Shown here: positions 40,376 through 49,002 of the stretch, in pieces
Layout: each line of letters opens with the position of its first letter
How positions within the stretch are numbered: the stretch's first letter is position 1
Assembly (NCBI RefSeq): GCF_047302425.1
Contig: NZ_CP154855.1
Location: 3,596,001-3,660,000, forward strand
DNA length: 64,000 nucleotides
Source of the DNA: Oceanitalea sp047302425
GTDB lineage: Bacteria > Actinomycetota > Actinomycetes > Actinomycetales > Actinomycetaceae
Direction: 5' to 3'
The notes under the pieces: model-generated
Told to the model about the DNA's origin: nothing
The model's input: only the letters and a program-made list of their open reading frames with translations
Database searches by the model: none
Program-made: the position numbers and the translations under genes

Positions 40376-41770
40376 ATGGACGCGGCCGGGCGCTGGCAGA
40401 TCCTCAGGCTTCACGTCGAGGACCAGATCCCGCTCGCCGCCCTGGCCCGGGACACCGGTGTCGGGCTGCGCACGCTGGAGCGTTGGCACGCCCGCTACCG
40501 CACCGAGGGCTATGCCGGTCTCGGTGCGCGACGGCGCGCTGACGCCGGCAGCCATCGCCTGCCCGCCCAGCTCGTATCGTTGGTCGAAGGGCTGGCGTTG
40601 AGCAAGCCGCGCCCGTCGATTATCACCATGCACCGCAAGGTCAGTGCCATCTGCGAGGGGCAGGGATGGCCGGTGCCCTCCTACGGCGTGGTGCGCGCGA
40701 TCGTCACCGGCCTTGACCCGGGGATGGTCACCCTCGCCCTGGAAGGTCCGTCGTCGTATCGCGACAAGTACGAACTCGCGCTGCGCCGGCGTGCCGAGCA
40801 CCCCAACGCGATGTGGCAGGCCGACCACACCATGCTCGACATCCTGGTGGTGGGCACCGACGGCAGCCCTGCCCGGCCGTGGCTGACCACGATCATCGAT
40901 GACCACTCCCGGGCGATCTGCGGTTACACCGTCTTCCTCGGCGCGCCCTCGGCGATGAACACCGCGTTGGCGCTGCGGCAGGCGATCTGGCACAAGAGCG
41001 ACCTCGCCTGGCCCATGTGCGGCATCCCCGACGTGCTCTACGTCGACCATGGCAGCGACTTCATCAGTCACCAGCTCACCGCCACCGCCGTGGACTTGCA
41101 TATCCGGCTCATCCACTCTGCCGTCGCGCGCCCGCAGGGTCGCGGCAAGGTGGAGAGGTTCTTCGGGACCGTGAACACCGAGCTCCTGGCAGGCATGGCC
41201 GGACACATCACCAAGGGCCACCGTTGGCCCACGCCGAAGCTGTCCCTTGCGGAGCTCGACACCGCTCTGGAATCGTTCGTCACCATCTACAACGACCGGT
41301 CCCACAGCGAGATCGGCACCTCCCCACGCGCTGCGTGGATCGGGCAGGGCTGGCTGCCGCGCATGCCCGAGAGCCTGGAAGACCTTGACGGGCTGCTGCT
41401 GACGGTGGCCAAGACAAGGATCGTGCGCCGCGATGGCATCCACTTCCAGGGCCTGCGCTACGTCTCACCGACCCTGGCCGGTTACGTCGGCCGATCGGTC
41501 CTCATCCGCTACGACCCCCGGGACATCACCGAGATCCGCGTCTTCGACCACGACGAGTTCATCTGCAAGGCCGTCAACCAGGACCACCACGGCCAGAAGG
41601 TCAGCCTCAAAGAGATCCAAGCCGCCCGCAACGCTCGCCGCCGCGCCCTGCGCGAAGGCATCAACGAACGCATCGCCGTCGTGGCCAGCCACACCTCCCT
41701 GCCCCCACCGGCCCAGGCGCCGCCGGCACCGCGACGGAAGTTGAAGGTCTACAAGGAGGACCTGAGGTGA
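40376..41770 (+). CDS. TniA-like DDE transposase
   Basis: 464 residues. N-terminal helix-turn-helix (LAALARDTGVGLRTLERWHA), integrase core with Asp in MWQADHTMLDILVVG, Asp in VLYVDHGSDFISHQL and Glu in RPQGRGKVERFFGTVNT, then a Mu-type beta-barrel (GLRYVSPTLAGYVGRSVLIR). The C-terminus ends with a basic tail. It resembles transposases of the Tn5053/Tn552/Tn7-like group that work with an AAA ATPase. GTGA overlap with the ATPase gene implies coupling. Confidence 0.9.
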   Translation: MDAAGRWQILRLHVEDQIPLAALARDTGVGLRTLERWHARYRTEGYAGLGARRRADAGSHRLPAQLVSLVEGLALSKPRPSIITMHRKVSAICEGQGWPVPSYGVVRAIVTGLDPGMVTLALEGPSSYRDKYELALRRRAEHPNAMWQADHTMLDILVVGTDGSPARPWLTTIIDDHSRAICGYTVFLGAPSAMNTALALRQAIWHKSDLAWPMCGIPDVLYVDHGSDFISHQLTATAVDLHIRLIHSAVARPQGRGKVERFFGTVNTELLAGMAGHITKGHRWPTPKLSLAELDTALESFVTIYNDRSHSEIGTSPRAAWIGQGWLPRMPESLEDLDGLLLTVAKTRIVRRDGIHFQGLRYVSPTLAGYVGRSVLIRYDPRDITEIRVFDHDEFICKAVNQDHHGQKVSLKEIQAARNARRRALREGINERIAVVASHTSLPPPAQAPPAPRRKLKVYKEDLR

Positions 41771-42585
41771 ACCAGCGCTTCATCGTGACCAAGGAACACC
41801 GCCGCTTCACCGAGTTCGCCAACGCCGTACGCCGCGGCGGCACCATCGGCCTGTGCTTCGGGCCCGCCGGCGTGGGCAAGACCCTGTCCGCCCGCCGCTA
41901 CGCCCGCTGGCACCAGACCCACGACCTGCTGACCGACTGGGGCCCGCGCACCGAGAATGACGCGAAGGTCTACGCCGCGCTGGCCAAGAGCCGCACCGTG
42001 CTCTACACCCCCAGCGTCCTGACCACCCCCCGGATCTTGCAGGAGGAACTCCACGAGGTCGTCACCCGTACCAACATCTGCATCGACCAGCACCTGCACC
42101 CTGTCGGTCAGGGCCCGATAGTGACCTCACGCAAGCGACGCTTCGAGAACTACGTGGAGCTGATCATCGTCGATGAGTCCGAACGACTCCGCGCCGCGGC
42201 TCTGGAACTGCTGCGCGACCGCTACGACCGCGACAGCATCGCCCTCATCCTCATCGGCATGCCGGGCCTGGAGAAGCAGTTCCGCCACTACCCGCAGTTC
42301 TACAGCCGCGTCGGCTTCGCCCACCAGTATCGACCGCTCGGCAAGGACGAGCTGCTCTTCGTCCTGCAACGGCACTGGGGAACCCTCGGCAAGACACTCG
42401 ATCCCGCGGACTTCACCGACACCCAAGCCATCGCCGCCATCGCCCGCATCACTCGCGGAAACTTCCGGCTCCTGGAACGCCTCTTCCCCCAGGTCGAGCG
42501 CATCCTGAAGATCAATGAGCTCGACACCATCACCGACGACGTCATCGAAGCCGCCGCCAGCACCCTGGTCATCGGCGTCAACTGA
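41767..42585 (+). CDS. TniB-like AAA ATPase for target selection
   Basis: 272 residues. Walker A GPAGVGKTLSARRYA, Walker B ELIIVDESERL, sensor-like IALILIGMPGLEKQF, and a small lid domain at the C-terminus ending STLVIGVN. These ATPases choose the target site and activate the transposase. It starts at GTG 41767 inside the TniA stop. No TniQ or Cas genes are seen in the window, so there is no sign of a CRISPR-linked version. Confidence 0.9.
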   Translation: MNQRFIVTKEHRRFTEFANAVRRGGTIGLCFGPAGVGKTLSARRYARWHQTHDLLTDWGPRTENDAKVYAALAKSRTVLYTPSVLTTPRILQEELHEVVTRTNICIDQHLHPVGQGPIVTSRKRRFENYVELIIVDESERLRAAALELLRDRYDRDSIALILIGMPGLEKQFRHYPQFYSRVGFAHQYRPLGKDELLFVLQRHWGTLGKTLDPADFTDTQAIAAIARITRGNFRLLERLFPQVERILKINELDTITDDVIEAAASTLVIGVN

Positions 42586-42650
42586 CTGACCGCCACATAC
42601 CACCCACAGAACCCCGCCATCTAACGGCGTAGACCACAGCTGGCGCCCTC
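42586..42650 (+). repeat. Right terminal region of the Tni-type transposon
   Basis: Non-coding DNA after tniB containing CCGCCACA, AGAACCCCGCCATCTAACGGC and GCGCCCTCGCTGCGCC. The first blocks also occur, inverted, at 31185-31240 next to a tniB-end relic, so they belong to the element and probably include transposase-binding repeats. The exact terminus was not found. Nothing else is seen up to 42699. Confidence 0.55.
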
Positions 42651-42699
42651 GCTGCGCCGTCTCATAGATGATCATTTCTGAGAGGGCAGCAGCGGCGCA

Positions 42700-43578
42700 C
42701 TACGCAACCTGCGTGGCTTGTGCGCGCAGTTCATCCGCAACCCGAGCAAGGCTTCGGAAGGTGTTCTCTGGCAACTTTTGCTTGACACCTTGCTTGCTGA
42801 GCACGCTGTTGGCGAGGCGCGCGTCAGCGACTGAACGTTCCGTCTGCCGAGCGAGGTGGTTCATGCGCCATGGGAGTGACGGAGGGATCTGGTCGAGATG
42901 GCGGAGCTCCCGCGAACGGGTGTAGATCGCGTGCTCGCGCCATTCGTTGATCATGCTTGTCGCACCGTCAGGGCAGCATGCAGGCTCGGTGCACACCAGA
43001 GAGCCGCGTAGTTGGCGGTTGCTGAGAAGAGCACCTCCAACCTTCCGAGGGATGCTGCGGCCGAAGGTAGAAAAGTAGATGCCTGCGGCACCTCCGCCCC
43101 CCGACTCTTCGTCGTCGTCACGAACGTGCGGCCGACGGTTTGCTGCAAAATCCGGATAGTGGCAGCGTTCCGACTGTCCCGCGCCGGTCTCGTAACCAAT
43201 AGCGCCGACAGCTGCTAGCGCCAGCCCGTACAGGCCTTGGCGCCAGGCGAGGACCGGCCGTCGAGCACTGGCGTGACGGGTGGCGGCGAGGAGGTGGGCG
43301 AGCTTGGCGTAACTCTCCGCGCCAGGTGCGCTCGTGGACCACGAAAGGGCAACGAACCGAGCGTTGAGCGTGTCCGTGACGCCCAGGTATCGGTCGATTC
43401 CGTCGGCCCATGCCTTTTGGGGGCCGTACTCGAGCAGTGACGCGGCAAAGACAGGGACGACAGGCAGGTCGATCCCAGCGCGGTCCAGGTAACGATGCGA
43501 CGCCTGGAGTAGTTGCAGGTTGACCTCGAAGAACCCGTCACAGAACTTGGCGGAGTACAGGTAGGGCGGAATGAGCAT
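42700..43578 (-). CDS. Unrecognised protein, possible TIM-barrel of transglycosylase type, 5' truncated
   Basis: 292 residues from ATG 43578, but the frame remains open and protein-like further upstream (DHPWARLPFASPLPQSAQAL; EVLDFQREHGATMLIP) to about 43740, so the true N-terminus is probably lost at the integrase junction. Features: VPVFAASLLEYGPQKAWADG, RQGLYGLALAAVGAIGYETG, and a Cys-rich VCTEPACCPDG followed by a His 12 residues later, which could be a zinc site like that of tRNA-guanine transglycosylases. That assignment is speculative. It lies between a transposon end and int/xis remnants, so it is accessory. Confidence 0.45.
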   Translation of the reverse strand: MLIPPYLYSAKFCDGFFEVNLQLLQASHRYLDRAGIDLPVVPVFAASLLEYGPQKAWADGIDRYLGVTDTLNARFVALSWSTSAPGAESYAKLAHLLAATRHASARRPVLAWRQGLYGLALAAVGAIGYETGAGQSERCHYPDFAANRRPHVRDDDEESGGGGAAGIYFSTFGRSIPRKVGGALLSNRQLRGSLVCTEPACCPDGATSMINEWREHAIYTRSRELRHLDQIPPSLPWRMNHLARQTERSVADARLANSVLSKQGVKQKLPENTFRSLARVADELRAQATQVA

Positions 43579-43675
43579 GGTGGCGCCGTGCTCGCGCTGG
43601 AAGTCCAGGACCTCCGCGACGAGCCGCTCCTGGACGCCCGGCGAACTGAGGGCCTGGGCGCTCTGGGGAAGAGGG

Positions 43676-43873
43676 CTAGCGAATGGCAGCCTCGCCCATG
43701 GGTGATCTTCCGCGCGCCTCCTGAGCAGTCTTGCGGCTTCGGGATACCTCGGTCGCGGTACCGTCGAGCAGCCGGATTCGCACGCGTGCCTGTCGGCTTC
43801 CGCTCCTGTGCGTCGTTATGAAGATCTCGCCGTGCTCGCCTGGCTTCAACTTCTGGTGCGCCACGGCGATCAC
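43676..43873 (-). pseudogene. Integrase N-terminal fragment
   Basis: About 65 codons from GTG 43873: VAHQKLKPGEHGEIFITTHR then VRIRLLDGTATEVSRSRKTA, the arm-binding N-terminus of actinobacterial tyrosine integrases. It stops at 43676 without the catalytic domain, the following bases belonging to another gene in a different frame. GTGA overlap with the xis gene is retained. Its position beside tRNA-Ala marks an old integration module. Confidence 0.7.
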
Positions 43874-44110
43874 CAACCCGACTCGGAGTCGTCGCTGCCA
43901 TCGTCGGCGTCCGCGTCGTGCGCAGCCAGCCATGCCCGCACGTCGGAGTCCTCGAAGTACAGGTGGCGACCGATGCGGTATGCCCTGGGGGCGGTCCCGC
44001 GCTTGCGCCAGGTTGTGGACCGTGCTCTTGGCGACGCGCAGCTTGGCGCACAGGTCGTCCATGGTCCACAGCGGCGTGCGATCCAGTGGGGTGTCGGTGT
44101 GCTCGCTCAT
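43870..44110 (-). pseudogene. Excisionase (MerR-like helix-turn-helix), frameshifted
   Basis: From ATG 44110: DRTPLWTMDDLCAKLRVAKS then TVHNL; after one extra base at about 44008-44010 the other frame continues KRGTAPRAYRIGRHLYFEDS and DVRAWLAAHDADADDGSDD, ending SGW-stop. That is a typical excisionase-like DNA-binding protein: helix-turn-helix and wing with an acidic tail. It lies directly upstream of the integrase fragment. As written it is inactive. Confidence 0.75.
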
Positions 44111-44250
44111 GTTCGTGAGGTGCGGGCCGATCACCGCGTGCAGTGCTGGGACGTGGGCACTCGTGGGCAGCCGTAGGCGGGCTTCGCGTGGAATCTCGCG
44201 TGGAATCACAGGGGTCTCCGTCCTCGTCGGTGAGGAGTCCCCGGAACGAG

Positions 44251-44289
44251 AAGGCCGCTGACCTGCAGTAGTGCAGGACCAGCGGCCTT
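44251..44289. terminator. Long hairpin beside the tRNA
   Basis: AAGGCCGCTG and CAGCGGCCTT enclose a second pair CCTGCA/TGCAGG with loop GTAG. It sits 5 bases beyond the 3' end of tRNA-Ala, between the tRNA and the xis gene. It probably terminates the tRNA transcript. Confidence 0.65.
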
Positions 44290-44293
44290 CCGG

Positions 44294-44369
44294 TGGTGGA
44301 GCTAGGGGGATTCGAACCCCCGACCTTCTCATTGCGAACGAGACGCGCTACCAACTGCGCCATAGCCCC
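44294..44369 (-). tRNA. tRNA-Ala (anticodon CGC), CCA encoded
   Basis: 76 bases on the minus strand: acceptor GGGGCTA paired with TAGCTCC, D-arm GCGC/GCGC around AGTTGGTA, anticodon loop TTCGCAA (CGC), T-arm GGGGG-TTCGAAT-CCCCC, and encoded 3' CCA. Decodes GCG. Integrase and excisionase remnants lie just past its 3' end, the classic site of island integration; no second copy of its 3' end is visible in the window. Confidence 0.95.
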
Positions 44370-44518
44370 ATGCTCGGTCGAGCGGTGCCCACTTTAGCAC
44401 CGCCGTCGGGAGGGAGTGAACCCGGTCCCGCCTTGACCTGGGTCACAGGGTCGACAGGCCGGAGACGGTTCCTCGCAGTACGTTGAGTGGCGCCCCTGAC
44501 CCCGACGGCGAGGACCCC

Positions 44519-45742
44519 ATGACCTACCACGTGGACTCCGAGGTCGGCCGCCTCCACGAGGTCGTCCTCCACCGGCCCGGCCTCGAGATGCGCCGCCTCA
44601 CCCCGCAGAACCGTGAGGAGCTGCTCTTCGACGACGTCCTGTGGGTGGAGCGCGCCGAGGAGGAGCACGACGCCTTCGCCGGTGCGCTGCGCGACCAGGG
44701 GGTCCGCGTCCGCTACTTCACCGACCTGCTGCGCGAGACGCTCGCCGTCCCCGCCGCACGCTCGCTCATCGTCGAGCAGACCTTCGGGCCGGCGCTGCTC
44801 GGCACCGCGGGCGTCGCCCCGGTCCTGGACATGGTCGACACCCTCGACGACGGCGAGCTCACCACCCTCCTCGTCGGCGGCCTCACCAAGCGCGAGCTCC
44901 TCGAGCGGATCGAGGAGCCGCGGTCGGTGGCGCTGCACGTCCTCGGGGAGGACGACTTCGTCGTCCCACCGCTGCCCAACCACCTCTACACGCGCGACGC
45001 CTCCGCGTGGGTGTACGACGGCGTGGGCGTGAGCAACATGCGCAAGCGCTCCCGGCTGCGCGAGTCGCTGCACTACCAGGCGATCTACCGCTTCCACCCG
45101 GACTTCCGCGGCGTGGACTTCCACCTGTGGAGCGGTGCCGGCGGGCGGACCGGCATCAACGTCGAGGGCGGGGACGTCCTCGTCCTGGGCCGCGGCGCGG
45201 TGCTCGTCGGGATGAGCGAACGGACGACGCCGCAGGGCGTGGAGCGGGTGGCGCAGCGGCTCTTCGAGACGGGCTCGGCCACCCAGGTGGTGGCGCTGGC
45301 CATGCCGCACGAGCGGGCCTTCATGCACCTCGACACCGTGATGACGATGGTCGACGACCACACCTTCACCGAGTACGCCGGCCTCGGCGCGCTGCCCTCC
45401 TACCGGATCACGCCCGGGGACGGCGAGGGCGAGCTCGTCATCACCGACCACCCGCCGGAGGAGATGCACGCGTCGATCGCCCAGGCGCTGGGCGTGGACT
45501 CCCTGCGCATCCTCACCCCGGCGCAGGACTCCCTCAGCGCGGAGCGGGAGCAGTGGGACGACGCGTGCAACGTCCTGGCCCTGGCACCCGGCGTCGTCGT
45601 CGCCTACGAGCGGAACACGACGACCAACGCCTACCTGCGCTCCCACGGGGTGGAGGTCATCGAGGTCCCCGGCTCCGAGCTGGGCCGCGGCCGCGGCGGC
45701 CCCAGGTGCATGAGCTGCCCGACCATCCGCGACGGCATCTGA
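44519..45742 (+). CDS. arcA: Arginine deiminase
   Basis: 407 residues; converts arginine to citrulline and ammonia. Conserved regions: VGRLHEVVLHRPGLEMRRLT, PNHLYTRDASAWV (Asp), EGGDVLVLG, MPHERAFMHLDTVMTM (Glu and His), and the nucleophilic Cys at the end in RGGPRCMSCP. ATG 44519 begins the family-typical N-terminus; upstream in-frame codons have no homology. Stands alone, without arcB or arcC. First core gene to the right of the tRNA-Ala. Confidence 0.95.
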   Translation: MTYHVDSEVGRLHEVVLHRPGLEMRRLTPQNREELLFDDVLWVERAEEEHDAFAGALRDQGVRVRYFTDLLRETLAVPAARSLIVEQTFGPALLGTAGVAPVLDMVDTLDDGELTTLLVGGLTKRELLERIEEPRSVALHVLGEDDFVVPPLPNHLYTRDASAWVYDGVGVSNMRKRSRLRESLHYQAIYRFHPDFRGVDFHLWSGAGGRTGINVEGGDVLVLGRGAVLVGMSERTTPQGVERVAQRLFETGSATQVVALAMPHERAFMHLDTVMTMVDDHTFTEYAGLGALPSYRITPGDGEGELVITDHPPEEMHASIAQALGVDSLRILTPAQDSLSAEREQWDDACNVLALAPGVVVAYERNTTTNAYLRSHGVEVIEVPGSELGRGRGGPRCMSCPTIRDGI

Positions 45743-46068
45743 CGCGGGTCCACCGACGTCCTCGTCCCCCTCACCGATAGTGCACTTATGGTCGCGGCCC
45801 TCACCGCGGCGGACACAGTGCTAGGCGGGACCGGTGACGGGGCAACGCGACATGACGGCGGCTGAGCGGGATCGTGCCAGCCAGACGGGAGCAGCGGTCG
45901 CTGACCCATCACTGGTCCCGACGGTCGAACCCGATCTCGGTGAGCGGGCGCAGCGCTCGCTGCAAGCGACTCCGCTCCCGCTCTGCCGACAGGCCCTCAC
46001 AGCGCACCCCCTGCCGACCGCCTCGCGGACGACGCAAGGCGCGTCCCCACGCAGCGGCGGGGGGAGCC
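45743..46068. other. Intergenic stretch without a recognised gene
   Basis: 326 bases between arginine deiminase and glpR. Open frames here are short and composed of repetitive Arg/Pro-rich translations typical of shadows. Two candidate hairpins are present, one near GCGGCCCTCACCGCGGC (45796-45812), but none is clearly a terminator. Confidence 0.4.
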
Positions 46069-47172
46069 TCAGGCGCCGACGGCGCGGCGGCGGGCGAGGA
46101 CGGAGTCGAGGTCCAGGCCGGCAGCGGGCGCGACCTCGGCGACGGGCGCCGCCTCCGGCTCGGGGTCGGCGACGGGCGCGTACGGCGATCCCGCCAGGCC
46201 GGAGAGGACGAGCGGCTCGGGCGCCTGGGCGGCGGGCTGGGCCACCGGCTGCGGCTCGGGCGCCTCGTAGGGAGCGATGTCCCGGCGGGGTGCGGAGGCC
46301 TTGAGCGTGTAGGTGGGGGCGGGCACCTGGACCGGGGTCCAGCCGCGCGCCTGCTCGGCCGGCGCCGGCTCGGCCGCCTCCGTGGAGGCAGCGGGTGCGT
46401 CGGCGGCGGCGGACGGGTCCTCGACCCCCGCGGCGGGCGCCGTCGCCTCCACGGGCTCGGCGGTGGTGGCGGGCTCGGCGGTGGTGGCGGTCGGCTCGAC
46501 CGTGGTGGCCGCGGGCTCGGCAGCGGAGCCACCGCTCGCGGCGGAAGCGCCCGGACGCGCCGTCGCCGGGCGCGCGGAGGGTGCGGGGCGCGTGCGTGCC
46601 GGGGCCGGCCGCGGGGCCAGGCGCGCCATGGCGGCGCGGTCGGCGGCGTTGCGGCGGGCGGCGATCTTGGCGGCGCGGCGGCCCAGGACGAGGACGGCTC
46701 CGAGCAGCACGGTCGGCACGACACCGAGCGCGACCGACACGGCACCCAGACCGAAGCCGATCCAGCCACCGACGCTCGCGAGGAGCAGGACAACCGTGAG
46801 CACGAGCCGGCGCTTGGCGGCGGCCTTGCGGCGGCTGATCTCCGCGGCGCGCGCGGCGCGCAGCTGGGCAAGGCGGCGCGCCTCGGCGGCAGCCCGCTCG
46901 CTGGGGGTGGTGGGCCTGTTCACGGCGGGTGCCTCCGTTCGTCGTCGTGGATCGTGGAGGTACGGTCTGCTCTCCCGGGTGCCGTGGTGCTCCCCCGCGG
47001 ACGACCGTCTCGCCGTCGCCCCGGTGGTGACCACCCGCAGCGTGCCGGAGAAGCGGTCCTCCACCCGTGACTCCGCCATCTGGTGGCGGGTGTGCACGAG
47101 GTGAGGGACCAGGTACCCGAACAGGAGGAGGGCCAGTCCGACGACCACCCACCCCTGAACATCCACAGACAC
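46069..47172 (-). CDS. glpR: GlpR, membrane receptor for the gephyrin-like protein Glp
   Basis: 367 residues. Begins with a short outside segment and membrane helix (GWVVVGLALLLFGYLVPHLV), then HTRHQMAESRVEDRFSGTLR, two closely spaced membrane helices (RLVLTVVLLLASVGGWIGFG; LGVVPTVLLGAVLVLG), and a long Ala/Pro/Glu-rich cytosolic tail. The arrangement and the neighbour glp match GlpR, reported in Corynebacterium as a Glp-binding divisome membrane protein. GTG 47172 is the likely start; upstream codons overlap rimJ. The tail has Ala-Thr-Glu-Pro repeats. Confidence 0.75.
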   Translation of the reverse strand: MSVDVQGWVVVGLALLLFGYLVPHLVHTRHQMAESRVEDRFSGTLRVVTTGATARRSSAGEHHGTRESRPYLHDPRRRTEAPAVNRPTTPSERAAAEARRLAQLRAARAAEISRRKAAAKRRLVLTVVLLLASVGGWIGFGLGAVSVALGVVPTVLLGAVLVLGRRAAKIAARRNAADRAAMARLAPRPAPARTRPAPSARPATARPGASAASGGSAAEPAATTVEPTATTAEPATTAEPVEATAPAAGVEDPSAAADAPAASTEAAEPAPAEQARGWTPVQVPAPTYTLKASAPRRDIAPYEAPEPQPVAQPAAQAPEPLVLSGLAGSPYAPVADPEPEAAPVAEVAPAAGLDLDSVLARRRAVGA

Positions 47173-47176
47173 GAAA

Positions 47177-47788
47177 CTAGCCGCGCTCCGCACCGCCGCC
47201 GGGATCGTCGGCGGCGTGTCTCCCGCGGGTGCGGATCCAGCGCTCGAGCAGCCCCTCGGGCACCTCCTCGGCGACGAGCGCGAAGGTCCGGTGGTCGCGC
47301 CAGTCGCCGTCGATGTGGAGGTAGCGCTCGCGCAGGCCCTCGTCACGGAAGCCGAGCTTCTCCACCACGCGCAGGCTCGCCGTGTTCTCGGGGCGGATGT
47401 TGATCTCGATGCGGTGCAGGCGCAGCACCGTGAAGCAGTAGTCGGTGGCGATCGCGACCGCGGTGGGCGTGATCCCCCGGCCGGCGACGGCCTGGTCCAC
47501 CCAGTACCCGATCGAGGCGCCGCGCAGCGCCCCCAGGGTGATCGAGGAGACCGAGAGCTGGCCCACGAGCTCGCCGTCGGCCTCGATGACGAAGGTCAGC
47601 GCCTCACCCCGCTTGCCCTGCCGACGGCTCTGCGCGACGTAGTCCCGGAAGCCGACCGGCGCCGCCGGCACCGGGCTGGTGGCCTCCCACGGCCGCAGCC
47701 ACTCGGCGTTGCGCCGCCGCACGCTCTCCCAGGCCGCACGGTCCCCGTAGCGCAGGAGGCGCAGCCGGACACCGCCGTGCTCGAGCAT
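47177..47788 (-). CDS. rimJ: RimJ/RimL-type GNAT N-acetyltransferase
   Basis: 203 residues. GNAT fold: GGVRLRLLRYGDRAAWESVR at the start, then GYWVDQAVAGRGITPTAVAI with the acetyl-CoA pyrophosphate loop region, and RIEINIRPENTASLRVVEKL with GFRDEGLRERYLHIDGDWRD. Typical of the ribosomal-protein alanine acetyltransferase group; the actual substrate is unproven. It starts at ATG 47788, overlapping the glp stop by one base (TGATG), and precedes glpR by 4 bases. Confidence 0.88.
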   Translation of the reverse strand: MLEHGGVRLRLLRYGDRAAWESVRRRNAEWLRPWEATSPVPAAPVGFRDYVAQSRRQGKRGEALTFVIEADGELVGQLSVSSITLGALRGASIGYWVDQAVAGRGITPTAVAIATDYCFTVLRLHRIEINIRPENTASLRVVEKLGFRDEGLRERYLHIDGDWRDHRTFALVAEEVPEGLLERWIRTRGRHAADDPGGGAERG

Positions 47789-49002
47789 CAGGCGTCCAGG
47801 ACGAGGCAGGAGAGCGCGGTGCCCTCGGTGACGTCGGTGAGGTCCTCCGGGACGACGGCCAGCGCGTTGGCGCGAGCCAGCGAGCTGAGCAGCAGCTTGC
47901 CCGGCGAGCCGACCGGCGCGGCGCGGTAGCCCTCGCGCGGCGAACCGGTGAGCGTGACGCGGACGAACTCCCGGCGGCCGGACGGGGAGTACCAGCCGGA
48001 CGTCGCCGTCGCCGTCACCGTCGGGCGGTAGAGCTCGCTGTAGCCGGCCATCGACAGCACCGCCGGCCGCAGGAACACCTCGTAGGCGACCTGCGCGGCC
48101 ACCGGGTCCCCCGGGAGCGCGAAGATCGGGGTGCCCTCGCCGATGTGCCCGAGGCCGAGCTGGCGCCCGGGCCACATCGCGACGTTGTCGAAGCGCACCG
48201 TGCCGAGAGGGGCGAGGACCTCCTTGACGGTGTCGTTGGAGCCGTGGCTCAGGCCGCCGGTCGTGACGACGAGGTCGGCGCGCACGAGCTGGTCCTCGAG
48301 GGTCTCGCGCAGCGGCCCGCGCTGGTCCGGCACCGCGGCGACCCGGTAGGTGGCGGCGCCGGCGTCGTGGAGGGCGGCGGCCAGCGCGTGCCCGTTCGCG
48401 TCGTAGACCTGGCCCGCGGCGGCGGTCTGTCCCGGTTCGACGAGCTCGTCACCGACGGAGACGACGACGACGCGCGGCCGCGGGTGCACCGTCACCCGAC
48501 CGCGCCCGACGGCGGACAGCAGCGCGACCTGCCGCGCCCCCACCCGCTCCCCCGCCGGGAGGACGACCTCCCCGGCGCGCACGTCCTGCGCCCGCCGGTT
48601 GACGTTCTCACCGACGGCGGGGGCGGTGCGGACCTCGACCTTCGCGGTCCCCCGGTCCGTCTGCTCGACCGGCACGACGGCGTCGGCCTCGACCGGCAGC
48701 GGAGCCCCCGAGGCGATGCGCACGCAGGCACCGGCGGGCAGGCGGGTGCGCTCGACGCTCCCTGCCCGGATCTCGTCGAGCACCCGCAGCGCCACCGGCG
48801 ACGACGGCGTAGCGTCCGCGACGTCGGCGGCACGCAGGGCGTAGCCGTCGAGCGAGGCGACGTCCGCGAGCGGGAGGTCGCGGGAGGCGAGCACGTCCTC
48901 GGCGAGCACGCACCCGACGGCGTCGGCAAGGACCACCTCGAGGGGCGGCTGCGGGCCGACGGCCGCGAGGCACGCGGCGAGGTGCTCCTGGACGCTCCTC
49001 AC
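47788..49002 (-). CDS. glp: Gephyrin-like MoeA-family protein (Glp)
   Basis: 404 residues with the four MoeA domains. DVASLDGYALRAADV, the substrate loop GAPLPVEADAVVPVEQT, the MogA-like core VSVGDELVEPGQ then VYDANGHALAAALHDAG, and TTGGLSHGSNDTVKE; PGDPVAAQVAYEVF near the end. It could insert molybdenum into molybdopterin, but its location with glpR and galU matches Glp, an FtsZ-associated division protein of actinobacteria. GTG 49002 overlaps the galU stop (GTGA). Confidence 0.85.
   Translation of the reverse strand: MRSVQEHLAACLAAVGPQPPLEVVLADAVGCVLAEDVLASRDLPLADVASLDGYALRAADVADATPSSPVALRVLDEIRAGSVERTRLPAGACVRIASGAPLPVEADAVVPVEQTDRGTAKVEVRTAPAVGENVNRRAQDVRAGEVVLPAGERVGARQVALLSAVGRGRVTVHPRPRVVVVSVGDELVEPGQTAAAGQVYDANGHALAAALHDAGAATYRVAAVPDQRGPLRETLEDQLVRADLVVTTGGLSHGSNDTVKEVLAPLGTVRFDNVAMWPGRQLGLGHIGEGTPIFALPGDPVAAQVAYEVFLRPAVLSMAGYSELYRPTVTATATSGWYSPSGRREFVRVTLTGSPREGYRAAPVGSPGKLLLSSLARANALAVVPEDLTDVTEGTALSCLVLDA

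Noticed and set aside
39710..41443. 577-codon minus-strand open frame over the transposon genes
   Set aside because: Antisense to the resolvase and TniA; composition is typical of shadow frames.
41767..42585. CRISPR-associated Tn7-like transposition system
   Set aside because: TniA and TniB alone are present; no TniQ, Cas12k, Cascade genes or repeat array is visible in the window.
47788..49002. Part of a molybdenum cofactor biosynthesis operon
   Set aside because: No other moa or mog gene is nearby, while glpR and galU are; the Glp reading fits the context better, though MoeA activity cannot be excluded.
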